DNA of 64,000 bases from Hymenobacter lucidus. GTDB taxonomy: Bacteria; Bacteroidota; Bacteroidia; Cytophagales; Hymenobacteraceae. The DNA lies in assembly GCF_020447265.1 (NCBI RefSeq), contig NZ_JAJADR010000005.1, positions 1 to 64,000 of the forward strand. Direction: 5' to 3'. The notes below the pieces were generated by a model. That model did not search any database, had not been told where the DNA came from, and saw only the letters and a program-made list of their open reading frames with translations. Made by a program: the position numbers and the translations under genes. Shown in pieces: positions 55,801 through 62,294 of this stretch (position 1 is the first letter of the stretch; each line of letters begins with the position of its first letter).

Positions 55801-55899
55801 ACCCGCCAGCCCGTGCCGGCGGCCGTACAGCAGCAGCTGCGCCAGTGGAGCAGCTCGGCCACGCTGAAAAAGGCGGCGGCAAGCTTGGTAAGCGCGTAA
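52825..55899 (+). CDS. Giant DUF6493-like helical-repeat protein
   Basis: 1024 residues from the ATG at 52825 (the frame could begin at a TTG at 52804). Cytoplasmic. It is built from many Leu/Ala-rich helix pairs resembling HEAT/ARM-like repeats, including LVVNFALDQLKDLWAHSDF, and no catalytic motif is visible. The amino-terminal TFERIIRHQSSKELVPFLLELP part fits my memory of DUF6493 proteins, which occur near SWIM proteins in several phyla. Function unknown; a large scaffold is likely. Family assignment is from memory. Confidence 0.65.
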   Translation: MSAVETFERIIRHQSSKELVPFLLELPKADVIPVRHHTVKLKKELEAVVQLKANTWGSRITQPQSMMLFLSGLRTFSRKEALNNNFMGWWADLTKEPYFWQILEHTRPDWTLDWLQRWSSGNQWYRPSYRLLRQLEDRQLIPYDAKLFSASVPGVLSDICQPLCEVEPVPAQAGKVVARELSLDPVLLTRDFPLVFDFDSSIDFQNGSVQLTMDKKRWKSKEPLNWQTWEKMHPRQLITWLDIIGDLAETGHLDRADLLTRSLLALRRDFRRPLLTWFKNVFLTLKPTAAERLARQSELVELLAHPLPLVVNFALDQLKDLWAHSDFTPAPLLLYAEGLMTRQDLKTALRALLGAFDKLLKREPTLAPTLARLASSGLANADAGVQERAAKLLAGILGAKKPVLTSDEATEVTDTIGLYADLLTAAARTTLTPFLAVAPAAEFGEGGTASAYAPLNGFAPDISRATAIEPVQDWHELLFLTGQVVQHYEPAAVERWLDGLLRLHGQFPAGYAQQLRPYVQQALPWELKGKTEAEVTDILFRYSFDNSRNGQQQMLLALLMSWVLGFAQAKLPEVVLVSKHYNSPDPLLHLEKQRLTVVEARLREAASPLPLLSTPSHAPHWVAPSVLLGKLLTYEAAGHTPDPADLALALARTAWQAENDAATARQLLPQVQHPELSKLLSWLLAPADAVLPLTVPAVAGKSLVQVVAKTITRLSPFRQPAAVGPLTEAWPWLWAVAARTRQPNGTVAELRVLADYPGLAEPWSPGWQFEQKSNTYEQSWNKEKPVVTYTWQELCVVPEHPGQTPPSPLLLYSLHARLPQNKRSYLWSLLPDLSFLLTLLPNNPAPLHWHLVRSAFNTDNSGSESRDAMQKFLHPLLAPGPRFDESTTLLFALGLVHYAPMCRALALEVLLSSIDTARLEPAALGDALGQLLAAEYAPVQRLTDVLAQARAISPTTDDALRQLLDALLPGLPAVPLRNTRKLIEAYADLQGRTRQPVPAAVQQQLRQWSSSATLKKAAASLVSA

Positions 55900-55953
55900 G
55901 AAAGCCCGCAACATGTCGTATTTTCCGCTCTCATTTATTTCCCGCGTCAGCAC

Positions 55954-56874
55954 ATGAAAGCGCTTCTTGTCACCGCCCTGCTCGGCATTCTTGGCCACAC
56001 CATGTCTGCTCAAACAATGGTGTCGCTCTACAGCGGTACTATTCCCAACTCCATTGCCACCGATATGCAGGAAACCAGCATCACGCTGGCCAACGGGGGC
56101 GTGCGGGTATCGAATGTGGTGCAGCCCACGCTGCAGGTATTTCGGCCGGCCAAGGAAAAGGCCAACGGTACGGCCGTCGTTATCTGCCCCGGCGGCGGCT
56201 ACGTGCGGCTTTCTATCGATAGTGAGGGCTCCGACGTGGCCAAGCGCCTGACCGAAATGGGCGTAACGGCCTTCGTGCTCAAGTACCGCCTACCCAACGA
56301 CCAGAGTCAGCCCGACAAAACCACCGCCCCGCTCCAAGATGCCCAACAGGCACTACGCCTCGTGCGCCAGAAGGCTGCCGACTACGGCATCAACCCTAAC
56401 CGGGTGGGCCTGATGGGCTTTTCGGCGGGCGGCCACCTGGCCTCCACGGCCGGCACGCACTTCGCCACGCCCGTCGGCGACGGCGCGAAGGACAACACCT
56501 CCGTGCGTCCCGACTTCCTGGTGCTGCTCTATCCCGTCATCAGCTTCACCGACAGTCTGGCCCACGGCGGCTCGCGCGAGCGGCTGCTGGGTGCCACGCC
56601 CACGGCCGCCCAGATCCGGCTGTACTCCAACGAGCAGCAGGTGACGGCCCAAACACCGCCCACGTTTCTGGTACACGCCGCCGACGATAAAACGGTGAAA
56701 GTGCAGAACAGCATCCGCTTCTACGAGGCCTGCCTGCGGGCCGGCGTACCCACGGAAATGCACCTTTACCCCAAAGGCGGCCACGGCTTTGGCCTGAATA
56801 ACAAGACCACGAAAGACAACTGGACCGACCGGCTGCAGAACTGGCTCGATGCCAACGGCTGGCTGGTGAAATAA
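55954..56874 (+). CDS. Secreted alpha/beta-hydrolase esterase
   Basis: 306 residues. Signal peptide about 1-20 (ending MSAQ). Oxyanion-side ICPGGGYVRLS (HGGG-like), nucleophile Ser in GFSAGGHLAS (near 153), Asp in HAADDKTV (near 250), and His in GGHGFGL (near 284). It matches the acetyl-xylan-esterase-like / BD-FAE group of periplasmic or secreted esterases, likely deacetylating plant polysaccharides or peptides; substrate unknown. It stands alone after the SWIM pair. Confidence 0.9.
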   Translation: MKALLVTALLGILGHTMSAQTMVSLYSGTIPNSIATDMQETSITLANGGVRVSNVVQPTLQVFRPAKEKANGTAVVICPGGGYVRLSIDSEGSDVAKRLTEMGVTAFVLKYRLPNDQSQPDKTTAPLQDAQQALRLVRQKAADYGINPNRVGLMGFSAGGHLASTAGTHFATPVGDGAKDNTSVRPDFLVLLYPVISFTDSLAHGGSRERLLGATPTAAQIRLYSNEQQVTAQTPPTFLVHAADDKTVKVQNSIRFYEACLRAGVPTEMHLYPKGGHGFGLNNKTTKDNWTDRLQNWLDANGWLVK

Positions 56875-57000
56875 TGCCCGTAACGGCTGCTAGGCAGCTT
56901 AAACTCCTCAAATTGGCCGCTGCAATCATTGTACAAAATCCCGGTAATTAGCATCTTGTCCGGATACCACTGAGCCAACCTTAGCGCTCCGGCCGCCGTA

Positions 57001-57017
57001 CTGGCACGGTGCTTGCA
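57001..57017 (+). promoter_or_regulatory. Sigma-54-type promoter of the glycine-zipper gene
   Basis: CTGGCACGGTGCTTGCA matches the -24/-12 consensus TGGCACG-N4-TTGCA: GG and GC stand 10 bases apart. It is 54 bases before the gene start, and transcription would begin near 57029. An enhancer-binding activator is expected but none is encoded nearby. Confidence 0.8.
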
Positions 57018-57070
57018 AAACTCCTCTTCACAACTGAAGAAGTGTTTCTGAAACCTTAAAGTACTTAGTC

Positions 57071-57610
57071 ATGAAAAAGGTCAGTTTGATTCTCGCCCTG
57101 GTAATGATGCTCACCGCAGTGTATAGCAACATGGCCCAGGCTCAAAATGGAAAGTGGAGCCCTCAGGCTAAAGGTGCCGTAATTGGTGGCCTTGGCGGTG
57201 CCGCCGCCGGTGCCATCATTCATAAGCGTAACCGCGCCGTGGGTGGCGTGGTAGGTGGTGTAGCTGGTGCCGGCGTGGGTTATGCCATCGGCAAGCGCAC
57301 CGACAACAAGCGCAAGGAAGCCGCCCGCGTGGCTGCCATTGAGCGCGCCAACGCCAACCGCGCCGCCGAAGCTCGTGCCGAGCGGGCTGCCCTGGCCCGT
57401 CGCGTAGATGCCGCCGAAAAGAAAGCCGCTCTGGCTCAGCAACAGCAACAGCAGCAGTACCCGGTAATGGCTAACGGCTTTGCTGCCAACACGCCCATGA
57501 TGCTAACGGCCGCTAACGGCCCTGTAGCCGCCGGCTACCTGCCCAACGAGTCGTATGGCGACCGTAACAAAGCCTATTCGACTTCCGAAGTTCGTCGTAA
57601 GAGCTGGTAA
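57071..57610 (+). CDS. Glycine-zipper envelope protein
   Basis: 179 residues. Signal peptide about 1-24, then a YMGG-like glycine-zipper hairpin (AVIGGLGGAAAGAIIHK and AVGGVVGGVAGAGVGYAIGK, about residues 36-75), then a charged Ala/Arg/Glu helix (about 78-120), a Gln run, and a disordered tail. Such proteins often insert in membranes and are stress-linked. It is headed by a sigma-54 promoter, so it should respond to a specific activator. Confidence 0.88.
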   Translation: MKKVSLILALVMMLTAVYSNMAQAQNGKWSPQAKGAVIGGLGGAAAGAIIHKRNRAVGGVVGGVAGAGVGYAIGKRTDNKRKEAARVAAIERANANRAAEARAERAALARRVDAAEKKAALAQQQQQQQYPVMANGFAANTPMMLTAANGPVAAGYLPNESYGDRNKAYSTSEVRRKSW

Positions 57611-57696
57611 CTCCGGACTTTGCTTAGTTTCGCCGACTCCAGCCCAGTGCCGGAGTCGGCGAAATTGTTTCCATCCCCCACCAAAACCCTCCGTTT

Positions 57697-58164
57697 ATGA
57701 AGTCCCTTCTTTGGATGATGCCCCTGACTGTAGTCCTGGCCTCTTCCTGCACCAAAACGGCCGAAACGCCTGCCACGACCGTTACCGCGCAAACGCTCAA
57801 CCAGCAGTTCATCAGCGCCTGGAACAGTAAAAACGCCATTCAGCTCGATACGCTCTTCGCCGACGACGTACATTTCCTGCAGGGCGAAACCCACTTCCAG
57901 GGCAAATCGGAAGTATCAAACCGCTGGGTGCGCGAAACGATGGGCACTATTTCCAACCTGCGCCTCAACGTAGCCTCCTCCGGCACCGATGCCCAGACGG
58001 CCTACGAAGGCGGCACCTACCAGGTCGACGTCATCCCAACCACGCCGGGCACCCCGATGGGCGTGGGCGAAGGCAACTTCATCCTACTCTGGAAAAAGAA
58101 CCCCAAAGGCGCCTGGAAACTCAGCTACGCCCAGTTGGAAGGCCTGCCGGTGCGGGTGCGGTAG
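57697..58164 (+). CDS. SnoaL/DUF4440-like lipoprotein
   Basis: 155 residues. Lipoprotein signal with lipobox ASSC (Cys near 18). The body (about 33-150) is an NTF2-like fold: ISAWNSKNAIQLDTLFADDVHFLQG, then a W-V-R-E-T segment and strands ending NFILLWKKNPKGAWKLSYAQLEGL. These proteins are often enzymes or binding modules of unknown role; no catalytic residues can be assigned. Followed by a terminator. Confidence 0.82.
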   Translation: MKSLLWMMPLTVVLASSCTKTAETPATTVTAQTLNQQFISAWNSKNAIQLDTLFADDVHFLQGETHFQGKSEVSNRWVRETMGTISNLRLNVASSGTDAQTAYEGGTYQVDVIPTTPGTPMGVGEGNFILLWKKNPKGAWKLSYAQLEGLPVRVR

Positions 58165-58192
58165 CGTTTATACCGAAGTCTTAGCCAGCATG

Positions 58193-58230
58193 AAAAAGCT
58201 GATTCATCTCGTAGATGGATCAGCTTTTTT
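58193..58230 (+). terminator. Rho-independent terminator
   Basis: AAAAAGCTGAT pairs with ATCAGCTTTTTT around a CATC/GATG inner pair, with a T-run at the end. Confidence 0.85.
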
Positions 58231-58381
58231 GATGCCATTTGCAGTCGGTTTTCTGTCGTTACGGTTTAGTTAAGGTTGCTATTCAAGGCAAATAAGACAC
58301 TGGAATAGTGGCGGATAGGAATTCAGGAATGCGTAGCCTAACTTTATATACTTTCTTATTCCTGCTCCTATTCACCGTCTT

Positions 58382-58930
58382 ATGCGAAATCTATTCACCG
58401 GATTATTACTGTTGGGCACCATTGGGTTGATGGAATGTTCTGACAAAACAAAAGAGGCACCAAAGCCTCCTGACCCAGCGGCAGCAGCAAATTATGCAGA
58501 AATAGATGGCAAGCCCTTCGAGGGAGATTCAACCAGGATAAATGCGGTTTTGCTTTTATATAAACCCGGCCACGTTAACACCGACCAGAAAACTGACTAT
58601 CTGATCATCAACATACCTAGCCAGCCGAAGGGTCAGTCTATAGAGTTAGCTAGCTATGACTTTAAGATGAAGCCTGGTAAGATTGTCCACCCTGTTAATA
58701 CTCCTGATACGTTTTTTGATTATACCGGCATTAGTTACGGCAGTTTTGGCACACAACCAGCTGGCTTCCGCACCATTTATTGTAACTCCAACGACTGGAC
58801 CATTGATATTACCGAGTTTGATCAAGTCAGGAAGCGAGTGAAAGGCACCTTTTCGGGCACGTTGTGCAGTGGCACCAAGACGCTAAGTATTACCAAAGGC
58901 CGCTTCAACCTCCCTTATCAGGTACGTTAA
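58382..58930 (+). CDS. Small lipoprotein, low-GC
   Basis: 182 residues. Lipoprotein signal (FTGLLLLGTIGLMEC, Cys near 19), then a beta-rich domain with YAEIDGKPFEGDSTRINAVLLLY and a carboxy half KRVKGTFSGTLCSGTKTLSITKGRFNLPY, reminiscent of DUF6252-type surface lipoproteins. Its GC content (45% in a counted 60-base stretch) is clearly below that of neighbours, pointing to recent acquisition. Function unknown. A strong hairpin follows. Confidence 0.78.
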   Translation: MRNLFTGLLLLGTIGLMECSDKTKEAPKPPDPAAAANYAEIDGKPFEGDSTRINAVLLLYKPGHVNTDQKTDYLIINIPSQPKGQSIELASYDFKMKPGKIVHPVNTPDTFFDYTGISYGSFGTQPAGFRTIYCNSNDWTIDITEFDQVRKRVKGTFSGTLCSGTKTLSITKGRFNLPYQVR

Positions 58931-58946
58931 TATAATAAACTATTGA

Positions 58947-59004
58947 CAGCCTTCAACAGAAAAGGCCCTGACTGTATGGTCAGGGCCTTTTCTGTTGAAG
59001 GCTG
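58947..59004. terminator. Bidirectional terminator, 26-bp perfect stem
   Basis: Arms 58947-58972 (CAGCCTTCAACAGAAAAGGC...) and 58979-59004 are exact reverse complements, loop TGTATG. The stem includes AAAA / TTTT so it can end both the lipoprotein gene and the DUF779 gene. Confidence 0.85.
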
Positions 59005-59038
59005 CATCAATTTTCTGCTTATCAGCTTAGCGCAGTGC

Positions 59039-59449
59039 TTATTCCTGGTCGACCCGCTCCAGGTACTCTTCCCCATCATAGACGGGGGCCATGTTCTGCT
59101 CTTCTTCCTCGGTAAACAGCCGGGAGCGAATCAGAAACCGGACGCCCAGCGGAATTTCCAGCGAAAAGCTCGCGCCCCGGCCCTTCACTACGTCTACCGT
59201 GAGCTGGGTGTGTTTCCAGTACTCAAATTGTGAGGCACTCATGAAAAAGTCGCAGCCGTGAATCTGGCCCAGCCATACGTCGCTGCCGCCGATGCGGAAC
59301 TCGCCTTTGGCAAAGCACATGGGCGAGGACCCGTCGCAGCAGCCACCGCTCTGGTGAAACATCAGCGAGCCGTGCTCGTCGCGCAGCAGGTCAATGGTAG
59401 CTTCGGCGGCGGGCGTTACGAGCACGCGCGGGGTCAGAGAGTTGGCCAT
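59039..59449 (-). CDS. DUF779 protein
   Basis: 136 residues from the ATG at 59449 (MANSLTPRVLVTP); the frame is open to 59479. The conserved DUF779 blocks are present: SGGCCDGSSPMC with a Cys cluster, GQIHGCDFFMSASQFEYWKHTQLTVDVVKGRG, and SLEIPLGVRFLIRSRLFTEEE. DUF779 genes accompany aldehyde dehydrogenases, and the upstream gene here is one. The Cys-rich segment suggests a metal or redox role, but the reaction is unknown. Confidence 0.9.
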   Translation of the reverse strand: MANSLTPRVLVTPAAEATIDLLRDEHGSLMFHQSGGCCDGSSPMCFAKGEFRIGGSDVWLGQIHGCDFFMSASQFEYWKHTQLTVDVVKGRGASFSLEIPLGVRFLIRSRLFTEEEEQNMAPVYDGEEYLERVDQE

Positions 59450-59457
59450 AATATTTT

Positions 59458-59611
59458 GTCGTTGCGAGGCACGAAGCAATCCGTCCTCTGAAATGTAGAA
59501 AGCTTACTTTACCCAAAAAGCCCTTTCCCGTTGAAACGAGAAAGGGTTTTCTGGATAAAGGACGTTGGTCGCTGCGCAGAGGACAAATTGTTTCGCTCCG
59601 CTCGCAATGAC
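59458..59611. repeat. Imperfect inverted repeat between DUF779 and aldehyde dehydrogenase genes
   Basis: GTTGCGAGGCACGAAGCAAT at 59461-59480 and its imperfect reverse complement ATTGTTTCGCTCCGCTCGCAATGAC at 59587-59611, extended by CCGTCCTCTG / CAGAGGAC, enclose a terminator. This looks like a dispersed intergenic element. Confidence 0.65.
59516..59550. terminator. Terminator inside the repeat
   Basis: AAAAGCCCTTTC pairs with GAAAGGGTTTT around CCGTTGAAACGA. It stands between the aldehyde dehydrogenase gene and DUF779, so read-through is probably partial. Confidence 0.7.
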
Positions 59612-59629
59612 ACGCTTCTTTATCAGCTA

Positions 59630-61159
59630 CTAAAAGAAGCCCAGTTTCTGCTGGCTGTAGCTGATGAGCATATTCTTGGTCTGGCGGTAGTGGGCCAGCA
59701 TCATCTTGTGGTTTTCGCGGCCGAAACCCGAGGCTTTGTAGCCGCCGAAGGGCGCGCCGGCGGGGTAATCGTGGTAGCAGTTGACCCACACACGGCCGGC
59801 CTGAATGGCGCGGGGCATCTGGTAGAGCTCGTGCGCATCGCGGCTCCAGAGGCCAGCGCCGAGGCCGTAGAGCGTGTCGTTGGCCAGCTCAATGGCCTCG
59901 TCATTGTCCTTAAACGTTGTCACGGACAGCACCGGGCCGAAGATTTCCTCCTGGAAAATCCGCATTTTGTTGTGGCCCCGGAAGATGGTGGGCTGAATGT
60001 AGTAGCCTTCGGCCAACTCGTCGTGCTCGTGGCTGGTGTGGGCTTCGCCGCCCGTCAGCACCTCGGCACCCTCGGCCTTACCGATTTCCAGGTAGCTCAG
60101 GATTTTCTCGTACTGGTCGTTGCTGGCCTGGGCGCCCATCATGGTGCTAGGGTCGAGGGGGTGGCCGAGCTTAATGGCTTTCACCCGCTCAATGAGGCGG
60201 GGCATAAACTGGTCGTAGATGTCCTCGTGGATGAGCAGGCGCGACGGGCAGGTGCAGATTTCGCCCTGGTTGAGAGCAAACATGGCCGCGCCTTCCAGGC
60301 ACTTATCCAGAAAGTCGTCGTCGGCATCCATCACCGATTTGCAGAAAATGTTGGGCGACTTACCGCCTAGCTCCATGGTCACGGGAATGATGTTTTCGGC
60401 GGCGTACTGCAGAATGAGGCGGCCGGTGGTGGTTTCGCCGGTGAAGGACACTTTCTGCACGCGCTTGTTGGAGGCTAGCGGCTTGCCGGCTTCCAGCCCA
60501 AAGCCGTTCACCACGTTTACCACGCCAGCCGGAATGACGTCCTGAATCAGCTCCATCAGCACCATAATGCTGGCCGGTGTTTGCTCGGCGGGCTTCATCA
60601 CCACGCAGCAGCCGGCGGCCAGGGCCGGGGCCAGCTTCCAGGTGGCCATCAGCAGCGGGAAGTTCCAGGGAATAATCTGGCCCACCACGCCCAGCGGCTC
60701 CTGAATCACGAGCGACAATGTGGTTTCGTTCAGTTCGGTGGCTGAGCCTTCTTCGGCCCGGATGACGCCGGCGAAGTAGCGGAAATGGTCGATGCACAGG
60801 GGCAGGTCGGCGGCCATGGTTTCACGGATGGCCTTGCCGTTTTCCACGGTTTCGGCGGCGGCCAGGTGCTCCAGGTTGGCCTCCATAATGTCGGCAATCT
60901 TGAGTAGCACGTTGCTACGCGTAGTGGCCGAGGCCTTGCTCCAACTCTTGAATGCTTCGTGGGCTGCATCCAGCGCCAGCTCGATATCTTCTTTGGTGCT
61001 ACGCGCCACCTTGCAAAACGCCTTACCGTCGATGGGCGACGGGTTGTCGAAGTATTGGCCTTTCACCGGGGCAACCCATTTACCACCAATGAAGTTGTCG
61101 TAGTGCGATTTGAACTGGGGGCGGGCAACGAGAGTGGTGGGTTTTTCTAACGTTTCCAT
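59630..61159 (-). CDS. NAD-dependent aldehyde dehydrogenase
   Basis: 509 residues, typical of the AldB/ExaC-type family. Key residues: Asn in [26 protein letters not shown] for the general base Glu, catalytic Cys in GEICTCPSR (near 304), and EEIFGPVLS. Oxidises aldehydes, perhaps acetaldehyde, to acids in the cytoplasm. The gene is divergent from an AraC regulator and followed by DUF779, the usual trio for alcohol/aldehyde oxidation. Confidence 0.95.
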   Translation of the reverse strand: METLEKPTTLVARPQFKSHYDNFIGGKWVAPVKGQYFDNPSPIDGKAFCKVARSTKEDIELALDAAHEAFKSWSKASATTRSNVLLKIADIMEANLEHLAAAETVENGKAIRETMAADLPLCIDHFRYFAGVIRAEEGSATELNETTLSLVIQEPLGVVGQIIPWNFPLLMATWKLAPALAAGCCVVMKPAEQTPASIMVLMELIQDVIPAGVVNVVNGFGLEAGKPLASNKRVQKVSFTGETTTGRLILQYAAENIIPVTMELGGKSPNIFCKSVMDADDDFLDKCLEGAAMFALNQGEICTCPSRLLIHEDIYDQFMPRLIERVKAIKLGHPLDPSTMMGAQASNDQYEKILSYLEIGKAEGAEVLTGGEAHTSHEHDELAEGYYIQPTIFRGHNKMRIFQEEIFGPVLSVTTFKDNDEAIELANDTLYGLGAGLWSRDAHELYQMPRAIQAGRVWVNCYHDYPAGAPFGGYKASGFGRENHKMMLAHYRQTKNMLISYSQQKLGFF

Positions 61160-61294
61160 GAGGTGCGTGTTAAGGAGTGATTACTTACTCACAAGGTAGT
61201 TTCAGAAATTGCCGGAAAAGATGTAGTATTCTCTCAACAAGCTCGGATATAATCGCAAGTTTGATTCGGTGTCTTCGCCTCCCATTTCGCTGCC

Positions 61295-62218
61295 ATGATG
61301 AACCCCAGAATGCTGCCGGCCCTGCACACGCTGAACGACCTCACCACACTGGTAGAGAACCGCACTGTGTACTCGCTCGATGCCTTCGAGCTCAACATCT
61401 TCGAGACGCACCAAATGGCCCGCCGCGTGCCCCTGAGCATGGGCAGCCTGGTGCTGACTACCATGCTGCGGGGCAAAAAAGTGATGCACCTGAGCGGGCA
61501 GCCCGCCTTCGACTACCTGCCCGGTGAGTCGGTGATTGTGGGCGAAGAGCAGCGGATGGAAATTGACTTTCCCGAAGCCACCCTCGACAATCCCACGCAG
61601 TGCCTGGCCGTGGCCATTCCCTCCGATACTATTCGCCACACCGTAGACCTGCTGAACGAGCGGTTCCCGTTGGCCGAGGAGCACACGCCCTGGCACCTCG
61701 ACGCCCACAACAACGCCCACCTGACCAACACGCCTGAGCTGACCGGCACCCTGGAGCGGCTGGTGCATTTGTCGCAGGAAACGCACGCGGCCAAGGATGT
61801 GCTGGCCGGCTTCACGCTGCAGGAGTTGCTGATTCGGCTAATGCAGACCAATGCCCGCCAGCTGATTTTCCACAACTACGCCCAGCACCTCACTTCCCAC
61901 CGCTTCGCCCAAGTGGTGCAGTATATCAAGCGCCACTTCACCGAGCAGATTACCGTGGACAAGCTCAGCGAATTGGCCTGCATGAGCAAGGCCACGTTTT
62001 TCCGGCTCTTCAAGCGCGAGTTTGGCCTGACGCCGGTCGAGTATATTATCCAGGAGCGGCTAGCCGAGGCCAAGCGCCTGCTCCGCAACCCCATTACCAG
62101 CGTCGCCGACGTCTGTTTCCGGGCTGGCTTCAACAACACGGCCTACTTCCAGACCATCTTTAAGAAATACGAGGGTATCACGCCGGGCCTGTATAAAAAG
62201 CAGTGCGCCTTGGGCTAA
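61295..62218 (+). CDS. AraC-family regulator, likely of the aldehyde dehydrogenase
   Basis: 307 residues. AraC_N-like amino-terminal domain (about 25-190) and a carboxy HTH_18 domain with two helix-turn-helix units (KLSELACMSKATFFRLFKREFGLTPVEYI and SVADVCFRAGFNNTAYFQTIFKKYEGITP). Divergent from the dehydrogenase with a 135-bp shared gap, so it should regulate that gene, possibly sensing the aldehyde or alcohol. Confidence 0.92.
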   Translation: MMNPRMLPALHTLNDLTTLVENRTVYSLDAFELNIFETHQMARRVPLSMGSLVLTTMLRGKKVMHLSGQPAFDYLPGESVIVGEEQRMEIDFPEATLDNPTQCLAVAIPSDTIRHTVDLLNERFPLAEEHTPWHLDAHNNAHLTNTPELTGTLERLVHLSQETHAAKDVLAGFTLQELLIRLMQTNARQLIFHNYAQHLTSHRFAQVVQYIKRHFTEQITVDKLSELACMSKATFFRLFKREFGLTPVEYIIQERLAEAKRLLRNPITSVADVCFRAGFNNTAYFQTIFKKYEGITPGLYKKQCALG

Positions 62219-62294
62219 ATACTGGGAGATGCAGCCTTTACGGGCGGAAAGGTTACTTTCGCGCAAAACCATTCCTCTCCCTTTCCTGCATCCT

